Below are positions 9,677-18,805 of a stretch of 64,000 bases of DNA, in pieces. Origin of the DNA: Burkholderia diffusa (GTDB taxonomy: Bacteria; Pseudomonadota; Gammaproteobacteria; Burkholderiales; Burkholderiaceae); the NCBI RefSeq assembly GCF_001718315.1, contig NZ_CP013363.1, positions 1,922,001-1,986,000 of the forward strand, read 5' to 3'. The first letter of the stretch is position 1. Every line of letters begins with the position of its first letter. The notes beneath the pieces are model-generated. The model ran no database searches, had not been told where the DNA came from, and saw only the letters and a program-made list of their open reading frames with translations. The position numbers and the translations under genes are program-made.

Positions 9677-10051
9677 ATGGACCAGGCAAGCCCGTTGTTC
9701 GACCGTCCCGATACGCGCCGCGTCGGTGCGATCGCGTTACCGACCGTCGTGATCCGTTTCGCGGTCGCGCCGCGCACGACACTCACCTGGCGCGCGCCGA
9801 GCGATGCGGAAATCCGCGCGCACGGCGCGCCGTTGTGGATCACGCGGCCGCCGAGCGTCGACGACTACTGGGTACAACCCGGCGACGTGCTGCGCATCGC
9901 ACGCGGCGATCGCATCTGGCTCGGCACCGATGACGACCGGCCGGCCGAAGCGTCGATCACGACGGCATACGTAAGGCGCGGCGAACGGCTGAGACGCACG
10001 CTCGCGCGCATGCAACGTTTGCTCGTCGGACGATGGCGAAGACGGGATTGA
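9677..10051 (+). CDS. DUF2917 family protein
   Basis: 124 residues. The central part ('DDYWVQPGDVLRIARGDRIWLG') is the cupin-like signature of DUF2917, a family frequent in Burkholderiales and of unknown function. The chosen ATG follows GGAG by six bases; another ATG four codons earlier lacks a ribosome binding site. The C-terminus is strongly basic ('RRTLARMQRLLVGRWRRRD'). It follows a terminator directly and is probably monocistronic. Confidence 0.75.
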   Translation: MDQASPLFDRPDTRRVGAIALPTVVIRFAVAPRTTLTWRAPSDAEIRAHGAPLWITRPPSVDDYWVQPGDVLRIARGDRIWLGTDDDRPAEASITTAYVRRGERLRRTLARMQRLLVGRWRRRD

Positions 10052-10222
10052 CGATGCGCGTTCACGCGCGCGACGGGATGCCGGAGCGCGCGGAATCACC
10101 GCATCCGGAAACGGACGCACCCGCGGCGCAACGCGCCGCAGGTGCGCATCGAATGTCGCGGCACGTGATGCGTGCCGCGAGCGATCGCGCGCCGTGCGCA
10201 ACGCTTGCATGCATCACGTGCA

Positions 10223-10501
10223 TCAGGTGCTGGCGGCGAGACGCGGGCCCGTGCTGCGAGGCGTGGAATCGAGGTCGGGGCGTTGCGCCGCCTGCGAGGT
10301 CACCCACGGGTCGATGCCTTGCTTTTGCACCTCCTCGAGAAATGACACCCGCGTACGCCAGTAATCCGCCTGTAATTTCGCGTCGATGACGCGCTGTTCG
10401 GCTGCGAACAGTTCCATGCGCGCCGTCACGAGCATCGACGCAGCGGTTTTTTCCGGCGTGGGGGCGTGCCGCATCGCCCAACGGCTGATCCAGTTCAACA
10501 T
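10223..10501 (-). CDS. Small hypothetical protein with coiled-coil segment (92 aa)
   Basis: 92 residues starting MLNWISRW, with GGAGG about six bases upstream of the ATG. Residues about 20-75 form a long amphipathic helix rich in Ala, Glu, Gln and Arg, likely a coiled coil; the tail after 'DPWVTSQ' is disordered. It resembles short Burkholderia proteins without known role. It stands alone on this strand. Confidence 0.6.
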   Translation of the reverse strand: MLNWISRWAMRHAPTPEKTAASMLVTARMELFAAEQRVIDAKLQADYWRTRVSFLEEVQKQGIDPWVTSQAAQRPDLDSTPRSTGPRLAAST

Positions 10502-11266
10502 GCTGACCTCCGTGATGACGGACGAACCCGCATCGGGCAATCGCAAACCGGTCGCGCCTGCCCGAATGCGCCGCGACCGTCACCGCGCTTCACCGTCCGG
10601 CCTGCACGGACTGCGACTCCCCCGCGTCGGCAACGACTGGCCGGCGTGTGTGCGCGGTGTATCTATCCTAGAAAGACTTGCCGGTTAACGCGATGACGTC
10701 TTGCAATCTTTTACACAGAAACCACAGTCGGCCTCGCACCGCGAAATGACAGTTGCGGACGCGACGGCTTCGGCGCAGGATAGCCCGATATCTGCAACCG
10801 CCTGGACTGACGAATGGCCGCTGCATACCGCCGCGCACCCGTGCCGGTCGTGCGCGCGCTCGCACGCATTGCGTCCGTCCTTCCCGAGTTCGCCCCGCAT
10901 GCCGGGCGCGCCATTGCAGCCGCATGTGCTCGCGTGGCGGCCGCACGCCGCATGTCGATCATGCCGTTGCGTCCGCATCGGCCGTCACGGCCCGCCCGCC
11001 ATCGGATCGTTTCCATCGTATCTGCCTGCCCGCGTCGAGCGAACCGGTAAAATGCGCGCCTTCGTCGCGCGGCCGGCCTGTCCGACCATTCGCGCGAACG
11101 CAGCCGATCGTGCCCCGCAACTATATCGTCCGAGCTATCCGCGCTATTACAATCCGCCGATAGCGTCGCAATAGTGGCTGGTTACAGTAGGCCGGCCTCG
11201 CGCTGCCTTACAACAATTCGGCATAAACAACAAGCAACACGACAACCCGACCGGAGAAACGCCTTC
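10502..11266. other. Gene-poor intergenic region upstream of purine permease
   Basis: 765 bases in which overlapping open frames on both strands lack ribosome binding sites and protein-like composition. A TACAAT -10-like hexamer occurs at 11148-11153, about 115 bases before the permease start, with no good -35. I see no purine-riboswitch core. Confidence 0.35.
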
Positions 11267-12568
11267 ATGGAATCCATCAAGCGGTATTTCGGCTTCGACG
11301 AAGCCGGCACCGACTTCCGCACCGAAATACTCGCGGGCGTCACCACGTTCCTGACGATGGCCTACATCATCTTCGTCAACCCCGCGATCCTCGGCGATGC
11401 CGGCATGCCGAAGGAATCCGTGTTCGTCGCGACATGCCTCGTCGCGGCGCTGGCGTCGATCATCATGGGCCTGTACGCGAACTACCCGATCGCCTGCGCG
11501 CCCGGCATGGGCCTGAACGCGTATTTCGCGTACACGGTCGTCAAGGGAATGGGCTTCACGTGGCAGGCCGCGCTCGGCGCGGTGTTCATCTCCGGCTGCC
11601 TGTTCCTGCTCGTCACGCTGTTCCGCGTGCGCGAGGCAATCGTCAACGGCATTCCGAAATCGCTGCGCATCTCGATCACCGCCGGCATCGGCCTGTTCCT
11701 CGGCATCATCTCGTTGAAGACTTCGGGCGTGATCGTCGGCAACCCGGCCACGCTCGTCACGCTCGGCGACCTGCACAAGCACGACACGATCCTCGCGATC
11801 ATCGGCTTCTTCACGATCGTCACGCTCGACCACCTGCGCGTGCGCGGCGCGATCCTGATCGGCATCATCGGCGTCACGATCCTGTCGTTCTTCTTCGGCG
11901 ACAACCAGTTCCACGGCGTGTTCTCCGCGCCGCCGTCGATCGACGCGACGCTGTTCAAGCTCGACATCGGCGCCGCGCTGTCGACCGGCATCATCAATGT
12001 GATCCTGGTGTTCTTCCTCGTCGAACTGTTCGACGCGACCGGCACGCTGATGGGCGTCGCAAACCGCGCGGGCCTGCTCGTCGAAGGCAAGATGAACCGC
12101 CTGAACAAGGCGCTGCTCGCCGACAGCACCGCGATCGTCGCGGGCTCGGTGCTCGGCACGTCGTCGACCACTGCGTATATCGAAAGCGCGTCCGGCGTGC
12201 AGGCCGGCGGCCGCACGGGCGTGACGGCAATCACCGTCGCCGTGCTGTTCCTCGCATGCCTGTTCATCGCGCCGCTCGCCGGCGTCGTGCCGGCTTATGC
12301 GACCGCACCCGCGTTGTTGTACGTGTCGTGCCTGATGCTGCGCGAGATGGTCGACGTGCCGTGGGACGACGCGACCGAAGCCGTGCCGGCCGCGCTGACC
12401 GCGTTGCTGATGCCGTTCACCTACTCGATCGCGAACGGCGTCGCGTTCGGCTTCATCGCATACGGCGGCCTGAAGCTGCTGACGGGCCAGGCCCGCACGG
12501 TCAAGCCGGTCGTGTGGATCATCGCGGCCGTGTTCCTGTTCCGCTTCTTCTATCTCGGCAGCGAGTGA
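11267..12568 (+). CDS. NCS2-family (AzgA/PbuG-type) purine permease
   Basis: 433-residue inner-membrane transporter with about 12-14 hydrophobic segments. 'FLTMAYIIFVNPAIL' near the N-terminus, 'ACAPGMGLNAYFAYTVV' (about 80-96), 'FDATGTLMGVANRAGL' (about 257-272) and 'GSVLGTSSTTAYIESASG' (about 294-311) are hallmark motifs of the AzgA subfamily, which imports adenine, hypoxanthine or guanine with protons. GGAGA lies ten bases upstream of the ATG. It is a single-gene unit ending at a strong terminator. Exact base specificity cannot be read from sequence. Confidence 0.93.
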   Translation: MESIKRYFGFDEAGTDFRTEILAGVTTFLTMAYIIFVNPAILGDAGMPKESVFVATCLVAALASIIMGLYANYPIACAPGMGLNAYFAYTVVKGMGFTWQAALGAVFISGCLFLLVTLFRVREAIVNGIPKSLRISITAGIGLFLGIISLKTSGVIVGNPATLVTLGDLHKHDTILAIIGFFTIVTLDHLRVRGAILIGIIGVTILSFFFGDNQFHGVFSAPPSIDATLFKLDIGAALSTGIINVILVFFLVELFDATGTLMGVANRAGLLVEGKMNRLNKALLADSTAIVAGSVLGTSSTTAYIESASGVQAGGRTGVTAITVAVLFLACLFIAPLAGVVPAYATAPALLYVSCLMLREMVDVPWDDATEAVPAALTALLMPFTYSIANGVAFGFIAYGGLKLLTGQARTVKPVVWIIAAVFLFRFFYLGSE

Positions 12569-12603
12569 CGCACGCGCGCCCCGGTGCGCGGCAAGATGAA
12601 ACG

Positions 12604-12632
12604 AAAACGCCACCCTGAGGGTGGCGTTTTTG
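12604..12632 (+). terminator. Rho-independent terminator of purine permease gene
   Basis: Perfect 12-bp stem AAAACGCCACCC (12604-12615) and GGGTGGCGTTTT (12619-12630) around a 3-base TGA loop, with T's continuing after the stem. The symmetric A/T flanks mean it could also stop transcription of the convergent LysR gene. Confidence 0.93.
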
Positions 12633-12677
12633 CTTTGTGCTGGTCTGGGCGATGCTCGTGGTGCGAGCGGGCTCCGG

Positions 12678-13565
12678 TCAAGCGTCCGACTGCCGGAGCA
12701 CCCAGCGCGCGAAGGTCTGCAACGGCCCCTCGCTCAGTTCCAGCGCCTCGGGCAACACCAGGCAGAAGCGTTTGACCACACCCCGCCCGTCGGGCCAGGG
12801 CGCCGCGAGCAATCCTTGCGCGATCTCGGCATCGACATAGAGGCGCGGCACCAGCGCGACGCCGAGCCCGGCCTGCGCCGCCGCGATCAGCATCGAGTAA
12901 AGATCGTAGCGTGCGCCGGCAGCCGGGTTGTTGACCGGCAACCCCGTCTCCTGCACGTACGCCGACCACGCGTCAGGCGTCTGGCGCTTGTGCAGGCGCG
13001 GCAGCGTGCCCAGCAATATGTCCGGCGGCCCGCCCGAGAGCAGCGACGGATGGCAGACCGGCACCAGCACCTCCTCGCACAACCGGTACGTATGCATCCC
13101 GGCCCACGCCGGATGCTCGAAGTGAATCGCCGCATCGAAACCGCTGCCTGCCAGCACGAACGGCTCCGCGCGATCGGCGAAATGCACGGTGATGTTCGGA
13201 TGCTGCGTCTGGAATCCCTTGAGCCGCGGAATCAGCCAGCGCGTCGCGAAGGTCGGCGTCACGGCGATATCGACGCTGCCGCCGTCGCCCGGCTGCCCCA
13301 TCATGTACTGGCTGTCGCGCTCGAGCCGGTCCAGCACTTCGCGAACCTGCGCCGCGTAGCGCGCGCCGTTCGGCGCCAACCGCACGCGGTTGCCGACCCG
13401 TTCGAACAGCGCGACACCGAGGAACGTCTCCAGCCGGCCGATCTGCCGGCTGATCGCGCCTTCGGTCAACGCCAGTTCGTCGGCGGCGCGCGCGAAGCTG
13501 CCGTGCCGCGCCGCGGCCTCGAATGCCATCAATGCCGAATTACTCGGAATCCTGCGTCGCGTCAC
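12678..13565 (-). CDS. LysR-family regulator (GcvA-like)
   Basis: 295 residues from the GTG at 13565, which has GGGAG six bases upstream; an ATG seven codons earlier is the alternative. The N-terminus 'TRRRIPSNSALMAFEAAARH' and HTH 'SFARAADELALTEGAISRQI' are typical of GcvA-like LysR proteins, followed by a substrate-binding domain. It is divergent from the 13731-15468 cluster with 165 bases between, so by the usual LysR arrangement it likely controls those three genes. Confidence 0.9.
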   Translation of the reverse strand: MTRRRIPSNSALMAFEAAARHGSFARAADELALTEGAISRQIGRLETFLGVALFERVGNRVRLAPNGARYAAQVREVLDRLERDSQYMMGQPGDGGSVDIAVTPTFATRWLIPRLKGFQTQHPNITVHFADRAEPFVLAGSGFDAAIHFEHPAWAGMHTYRLCEEVLVPVCHPSLLSGGPPDILLGTLPRLHKRQTPDAWSAYVQETGLPVNNPAAGARYDLYSMLIAAAQAGLGVALVPRLYVDAEIAQGLLAAPWPDGRGVVKRFCLVLPEALELSEGPLQTFARWVLRQSDA

Positions 13566-13730
13566 GATTGCTCCCGGTTCGATCACCGTAGGTCATGGCT
13601 TGATTAAATGTCACTGAACGGTGACGAATCATCGTTTTTCGCCAGTCATGACGCTCATTATCATGACAAAAACTCAACCCGTCGAGCCAGCCGATCGATC
13701 CAGAAGGCGGCTCGCCCTCGTGGAGAAGTC

Positions 13731-14261
13731 ATGATCTATGCCGTTGAATGCAGCATCGCCGAGCCCGCCGTCGAAGCCGAGTGGAACGACTTCTACAGCC
13801 GGGTCAAGTTGCCGGCGCTGATCTCCGTATCCGGCTTTCGCACATCGCAACGCTTTCGCGCGCTCGGCGGCGACGGCCCCGTCTACCTCGCGCTGCATAC
13901 GATCGACGGCCCGGACGTGCTGACGTCGGCCGAGTATCGCGACAAGGGCGGCGGCAATTTCGCGCGCTGGCAGCCGCACATCGTCGAGTGGCGGCGCAAC
14001 GTGTATGACTGCGCGGCACCCGCGCCGGACGTCTCCGGTCATCAATGGCTGGCCGTTTGCGACGACCCCGCACCGTTCGCGCGAGCAGGTATCGCAGCCA
14101 CGGCCATGCATGCGGTCGCGCTGGATCGACGGCCGGCCGCGCGCTGGCTGGCCGTCCTCACGCACGATCAGGCTCGGCTCGGATCCGGTGCCGCGATCCG
14201 GCTCTATGCGCCGCTGGGCGACCGTCTCGTCAGCACGCCGATGCCGGCAACCGTACGCTGA
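13731..14261 (+). CDS. Hypothetical protein, possible dimeric alpha+beta-barrel (DUF4286-like)
   Basis: 176 residues with GGAGA five to nine bases before the ATG. The pattern 'MIYAVECSI...EAEWNDFYSRVKLPALISVSGF' fits a ferredoxin-like dimeric alpha+beta barrel, as in EthD/DUF4286 proteins. The C-terminal third looks like a second, degenerate copy. It is the first of three co-directional genes, followed by a small tautomerase-like protein and an MBL-fold hydrolase, all divergent from a LysR gene. This suggests a small catabolic cluster for an aromatic or lactone-type compound; no substrate can be named. Confidence 0.6.
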   Translation: MIYAVECSIAEPAVEAEWNDFYSRVKLPALISVSGFRTSQRFRALGGDGPVYLALHTIDGPDVLTSAEYRDKGGGNFARWQPHIVEWRRNVYDCAAPAPDVSGHQWLAVCDDPAPFARAGIAATAMHAVALDRRPAARWLAVLTHDQARLGSGAAIRLYAPLGDRLVSTPMPATVR

Positions 14262-14274
14262 CCGGAGCCCGACC

Positions 14275-14601
14275 ATGCCCAGCGTCACGATTTTGATCCC
14301 CGAGGCGAGCATGCCGGCCAGCACGGCGCTCGACGCGCTGTCGTCGGCCTGCGAGAGGCTCTGCACCGACGTGTTGAGCGCCGCGCCCGGCACGGTTCAC
14401 GTCGCATACGTCCCGGTCCGGCACGGCTGCGGGCATCCGGTCAGCGCCGAGATCCGCATGCGCACGTCGTCATTTCGCACCACTGAACTGATGGACCGGT
14501 TCATGTCCGAGCTGGATCGCGAGATTCTTCGCCACACCGGATTCGTCGCGCGCATCCGCTGCTTCGGCTACGACACCCGTCACCTGCACGCCCGACATTG
14601 A
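14275..14601 (+). CDS. Small protein, possibly tautomerase/CHMI-like (108 aa)
   Basis: 108 residues, 13 bases after the previous gene. The sequence begins Met-Pro, so removal of Met would expose the catalytic Pro1 used by 4-oxalocrotonate tautomerase and MIF-like enzymes. An extended 'SAEIRMRTSSFRTTELMDRFMSELDREI' segment resembles the helix-strand pattern of 5-carboxymethyl-2-hydroxymuconate isomerases. No other hallmark is visible, so this is a tentative call. It lies between the DUF4286-like gene and the MBL gene, probably cotranscribed. Confidence 0.5.
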   Translation: MPSVTILIPEASMPASTALDALSSACERLCTDVLSAAPGTVHVAYVPVRHGCGHPVSAEIRMRTSSFRTTELMDRFMSELDREILRHTGFVARIRCFGYDTRHLHARH

Positions 14602-14604
14602 CCC

Positions 14605-15468
14605 ATGAGCGCCCCCGTTTCCCGCCCTTCATTCCCGCGTCGCCAGATCGGCGATTTCACGGTGACCGCGATCAGCGACGGCACGCTGACGGCCGGCCTC
14701 GACCTGCTGTCGAACATCGACGTCGCCGAGGCGACCGGCATCATGCATCGGGCCGGCGTAAATGCGCCATCCGACGTCAACATCAACTGCTATGTCATAT
14801 GCGGGAACGGGCGCACCGTGCTCGTCGACACTGGCGCCGGCGGCATCCGGAGCTGGGGCGGCCTGCTGCGTCCATCGCTGTCGCAAGCCGGCATCGACGC
14901 ACGCGACATCGACACGGTCCTGCTGACGCACGCGCATCCGGACCACATCGGCGGCCTGCTCGACTCCGACGGGCATCCGGTCTTTGCGCAAGCGGAGGTG
15001 CTCATTCACGAACGGGAACGTGCGTTCTGGCTGGACGACGACATGTACGAGCGGGCAAGCGAGCGCGCTCGCGTCAATTTCCGGATCGCGCGGCGCACGT
15101 TCGACGTGTATCACGCGCATCTGCGCACCATCGAGGCAGGCGACGTGCTGCCCGGTATCGTCTCGGTCCCACTTCCGGGGCATACGCCGGGCCACACCGG
15201 CTATCGCGTCGAATCGCGCGGCGAGCGCCTGCTGATCTGGGGCGATCTCGTGCATTTCGCGCCGATTCAGGTTGCTCGCCCCGATGTGTCGATCGCGTTC
15301 GATCACGATCCGTCGCAGGCAGCATCGACGCGCGCGGCCACGCTCGCTGACGTTGCTTCGGATAACTTGCTGATTGCGGGCATGCACCTCGCCGATACGG
15401 GCTTCGCACGCATCGCGCGCACGAACGCTGCAGCCAGCGGCGCGTATGTGCTGATCGGGGCGGATTGA
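14605..15468 (+). CDS. MBL-fold metallo-hydrolase
   Basis: 287 residues with the zinc-binding signature 'THAHPDHIGG' (His109, His111, Asp113, His114), 'PGHTPGHTGY' and an 'IWGDLVHF' metal aspartate. The layout matches the quorum-quenching-lactonase/AttM-like and generic MBL hydrolase branch, with a single domain and no signal peptide. It begins three bases after the preceding stop, in the LysR-associated operon. The substrate could be a lactone or ester; this is inference from family and context. Confidence 0.9.
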   Translation: MSAPVSRPSFPRRQIGDFTVTAISDGTLTAGLDLLSNIDVAEATGIMHRAGVNAPSDVNINCYVICGNGRTVLVDTGAGGIRSWGGLLRPSLSQAGIDARDIDTVLLTHAHPDHIGGLLDSDGHPVFAQAEVLIHERERAFWLDDDMYERASERARVNFRIARRTFDVYHAHLRTIEAGDVLPGIVSVPLPGHTPGHTGYRVESRGERLLIWGDLVHFAPIQVARPDVSIAFDHDPSQAASTRAATLADVASDNLLIAGMHLADTGFARIARTNAAASGAYVLIGAD

Positions 15469-15619
15469 GCGAAACGAATCTCGGGCACACCAGCGTTCGG
15501 CACCACGCTCGAATCGTGCCGAACACCGCCGCCGCGCGAGCGCGCGACAGGAAGAGCGCGCCGATATGACACGGGCGCCGGTATCCGGCGCCCGCTCCGT
15601 CGCTGTCCGGTCGTCCGGC

Positions 15620-15907
15620 TCAGCGCCAGTTCGCTTCGTAGAAGCGCACGTAGCCGCTGCGCAGCGTCACGCATTGCGCGCGCGTCTCGGACAGCAACCT
15701 CCGTGCGGCTGCCTCGATACGCTCGCGGTGCAGATCGTACGCACCGACCATGTCCTCGAAGCGCGGCGATGCCGCACCGAAATGATCCTCCAGCGCCTCA
15801 GCGGTGATCTGACATTGGACGCGCTCGCCATTGACCAGCGCCGTGAAACCAAGCATCAGGTCGCGCCCCGAATATTCGGGCTTCTCATTCGTGAAATGGA
15901 TCTGCAT
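15620..15907 (-). CDS. DUF1488 family protein
   Basis: 95 residues matching the short DUF1488 family ('GFTALVNGERVQCQITAEALEDHFGA'), common in Burkholderia and of unknown role. The C-terminal 'RRLLSETRAQCVTLRSGYVRF' is its usual end. It is a stand-alone gene, without an obvious partner. Confidence 0.8.
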   Translation of the reverse strand: MQIHFTNEKPEYSGRDLMLGFTALVNGERVQCQITAEALEDHFGAASPRFEDMVGAYDLHRERIEAAARRLLSETRAQCVTLRSGYVRFYEANWR

Positions 15908-16149
15908 GGGAGCCGCCTCGCCCGGTAGAACGCAAATGACCGCGTCCGTCGTCCGCTACCGGCCGGACGAAAATGAACGCGGGCTCGCCGGCAGAGGCAC
16001 TATCCACGGGGGTATGGCGCGGACAATGCGTGCCGGTTGCATTCCACTTTAGACGGTTTCGCGCAGGAGGCAAAATTTGCGATGTGCGTCGTTCCGACGC
16101 GCATTTTCATCAGACCAGCGCGGCATCCGGCACCGTTTGCCGAGCCGCG

Positions 16150-16341
16150 TCAGTGAGGATCGGTGGGCCAGACGTTCAGCGCGATCGCGGCGGTCGTGGC
16201 ACCTGCCGCGATCGCGGCGGCCCCGTATCGCACCGCATCGCTCAGGTCGAACAGCAGACCATGGATCGCGACGGCGATACCGCCCAGCATGATGAAAGTG
16301 GCGATGGCCGCCAACACGACTCTCAGTTCCGTCCGAACCAT
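16150..16341 (-). CDS. Small two-helix membrane protein (63 aa)
   Basis: 63 residues from the ATG at 16341, with GGGAGA upstream; an earlier in-frame ATG at 16365 is possible. Two hydrophobic segments (about 6-27 and 38-57) separated by 'LFDLSDAVRYG' predict an inner-membrane hairpin. No family recognised. The surrounding DNA holds no partner gene on this strand. Confidence 0.5.
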   Translation of the reverse strand: MVRTELRVVLAAIATFIMLGGIAVAIHGLLFDLSDAVRYGAAAIAAGATTAAIALNVWPTDPH

Positions 16342-16561
16342 GATGGGTCTCCCGAACGGATGCATGTCACGTCGCATGCATGTTGCGATGCGGAACACGG
16401 CGCGTGCGTGCTCCACTTTCATCATTGCAGGCGGGCGCTTAAAAGCAAGGGTTTTTTGTACGCAGTCGCAGAACGCGCGCGGCGCTTGTATGATGAGGCG
16501 ATATCGATAGCGGCGGCCCGGATGACGGATGGTGCGGTGCAAAGGGTGAGCTCCCGGCGAA

Positions 16562-16804
16562 CCGCGAAGCATGGGCTCCGGTAAGCGCTGAAGCGCGAAC
16601 TACGGCCGACCGCGAAGCATGGGCTCCCGTAAGCGCTGAAGCGCTAACTGGGGCCGACCGCGAAGCATGGGCTCCCGTAAGCGCTAAAGCGCTAACTGGG
16701 GCCGACCGCGAAGCATGGGGCCCCAGTAAGCGCTAAAGCGCTAACTGGGGCCGACCGCGAAGCATGGGGCCCCAGTAAGCGCTAAAGCGCTAACTGGGGC
16801 CGAC
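16562..16804 (+). repeat. Tandem array of five 48-49 bp hairpin-forming repeats
   Basis: Repeat units start at 16562, 16610, 16658, 16706 and 16755 (periods 48, 48, 48, 49, 49). Each begins CCGCGAAGCATGGG and contains AAGCGCT...AGCGCTAAC. The last two units carry a long near-perfect palindrome: GGCCCCAGTAAGCGCT pairs with AGCGCTAACTGGGGCC (16719-16752 and 16768-16801; 15 of 16 positions pair). The first three units differ mainly where the left arm would pair. The final hairpin ends four bases before the Shine-Dalgarno of the sigma-54 activator gene, so the array lies in its 5' leader or promoter. Confidence 0.95.
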
Positions 16805-16816
16805 AGGAGACAAGAC

Positions 16817-18706
16817 ATGCCTCAATCTTTCGTGCTACCCGCCACCGCGGGCCGCAACGACCTGCTCGCGCAGGCGCATGCCCGTTCGACCGCGGTCGGC
16901 TTGCGCGCAAACGAGCGCCCCGATTTCTCGCCGCTGTCGCGGCTCGCACTGCGCGAACTGCTCGATACGAACCACGCTTTGTTCGCGCACGCCCGCCCCG
17001 TGATGGAAAACCTCCACGCGCAAATCGCCGACACGCAAAGCCTCGTGCTGCTCACCGACGCCGACGGCGTGATCCTGCACAGCATCGGCGACGCGGACTT
17101 CATCGAGAAGGCGAACCGCGTCGCACTGTGCACCGGCGTGTCGTGGGCCGAAGGCGCACGCGGCACCAACGCGATCGGCACCGCACTCGCATCGGGCCAG
17201 GCGGTCGCCGTGCACGGGTCCGAGCACTTCCTGCGCGCGAACCATATCCTCACCTGCTCGTGCGCGCCAATCATCGACCCGTTCGGCCGCACGCTCGGCA
17301 CGCTCGACGTGAGCGGCGATCCGCGCGGCTTCAGCCCCCATACGCTCGCGCTCGTGCGGATGTCCGCGCAACTGATCGAGAACCACCTGTTCGCGAACCA
17401 GTGCGCGGAAGCACTGCGGCTGCGCTTCCACGCCCACGAGGATTGCGTCGACTCGCTGTTCGCCGGGCTCGTCGCATTCGGCCCCGATGGCGGGCTGATC
17501 GCCGCGAACCGCAGCGCGCAATTCCAGCTCGGCGCGACCTTCGATGCATTGCAGCATCAAGGCTGCGACGCGCTGTTCGGCATGCACTTCGGCCAGCTCG
17601 CGCAGCAGGCAGCCCGCGCTCCAGGCGCACCGTTTCGCCTCACGCTGTCGACCGGCGTGCGCGTGCTCGCACGCTGCGAATTCGCGGAAGCGCACAAGAC
17701 GGCCGTCGCCGTCACGCCACCCGCGCCCGCCGTGCGCACGCGGGCGCCCGACCCCGACGCGATCACGTTCGCGACGCTCGACACCGGCGATGCGCGGATG
17801 GCCGCGGTGCTCGAACGCGTCGCGAAGATTCGTGGACGCGATCTGCCGTTGCTGATCCTCGGCCAGACCGGCACCGGCAAGGAATGGCTCGCGCGTGCGC
17901 TGCACCAGGCATCGCCGCGCGCGGACGGCCCGTTCGTCGCGGTCAACTGCGCCGCGCTGCCGGATTCGCTGATCGAGGCCGAACTGTTCGGCTACGAGGA
18001 CGGCGCCTTCACCGGCGCCCGCAAGCGCGGCAGCCCCGGCAAGATCGCGCAGGCCGACGGCGGTACGCTGTTTCTCGACGAAATCGGCGACATGCCGCTC
18101 GCGCAGCAAGTCAGACTGATGCGCGTGTTGCAGGAGCGCGCCGTGATGCCGCTCGGCGGCGCACGCGCGGTGCCGGTCGACGTGCGCGTGGTCTGCGCGA
18201 CCCACCGCGACCTGCGCGCGATGATCGCCGAAGGCACGTTCCGCGAAGACCTGTTCTACCGGATCAACGGGCTCGCGGTCACGCTGCCGCCGCTCGCCGC
18301 GCGCACCGACCTGCCTGCGCTGGTTGAGCGGATCCTCGCGCGGCTCGGACGCAGCGAGCCGATGCCGGGCCGCCTCGCGACCGACGTCCTCGACGCGTTC
18401 ATGCGGCACCGCTGGCCCGGCAACCTGCGGCAAATGACCAACGTGCTGCGCACGGCCGGCATGCTCGCCGAAGACGAAGCCGAAATCACGCTCGCGCACC
18501 TGCCCGACGATTTCTGGCTCGATTGCGACGACGCGCCGGCGGCGCAGGCCGCGCCGGTCGACACGCGCGAAGCGACGACCCTGCAGAGCCACCAGGCGGC
18601 GGTGATCGACGCGGTGCTCGCGCGGCACGGCGGCAACGTATCGGCGGCCGCGCGGGAGCTCGGGCTCGCGCGCAATACCGTGTACCGCTACCTGCGCCGA
18701 CACTGA
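16817..18706 (+). CDS. Sigma-54-dependent Fis-family activator (AcoR-like)
   Basis: 629 residues. A GAF-type sensor region (about 50-195), a linker with PAS-like features, then the AAA+ sigma-54 activation domain: Walker A GQTGTGKE (349-356), GAFTGA loop (396-401) that contacts sigma-54, Walker B LFLDE (418-422). The end (about 585-627) is a Fis-type HTH ('GGNVSAAARELGLARNTVYR'). The layout is that of AcoR, activator of acetoin catabolism, but no acetoin genes lie here, so the ligand is open. AGGAGA lies six bases upstream of the ATG, directly after the hairpin-repeat array. Confidence 0.92.
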   Translation: MPQSFVLPATAGRNDLLAQAHARSTAVGLRANERPDFSPLSRLALRELLDTNHALFAHARPVMENLHAQIADTQSLVLLTDADGVILHSIGDADFIEKANRVALCTGVSWAEGARGTNAIGTALASGQAVAVHGSEHFLRANHILTCSCAPIIDPFGRTLGTLDVSGDPRGFSPHTLALVRMSAQLIENHLFANQCAEALRLRFHAHEDCVDSLFAGLVAFGPDGGLIAANRSAQFQLGATFDALQHQGCDALFGMHFGQLAQQAARAPGAPFRLTLSTGVRVLARCEFAEAHKTAVAVTPPAPAVRTRAPDPDAITFATLDTGDARMAAVLERVAKIRGRDLPLLILGQTGTGKEWLARALHQASPRADGPFVAVNCAALPDSLIEAELFGYEDGAFTGARKRGSPGKIAQADGGTLFLDEIGDMPLAQQVRLMRVLQERAVMPLGGARAVPVDVRVVCATHRDLRAMIAEGTFREDLFYRINGLAVTLPPLAARTDLPALVERILARLGRSEPMPGRLATDVLDAFMRHRWPGNLRQMTNVLRTAGMLAEDEAEITLAHLPDDFWLDCDDAPAAQAAPVDTREATTLQSHQAAVIDAVLARHGGNVSAAARELGLARNTVYRYLRRH

Positions 18707-18805
18707 CGTCACGGGCCGGCTGCCCGACGGGCGTCGGCCGCACCGCCTTCGGGTATGCTTGGCGCTTGCCCTGTCTTGCCGCCGCGCCGGCATCCGCTTC
18801 GCCCC

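Noticed and set aside
10502-11266. Possible purine riboswitch upstream of the permease
   Set aside because: I found no conserved three-way-junction core or loop motifs; only a loose -10-like box.
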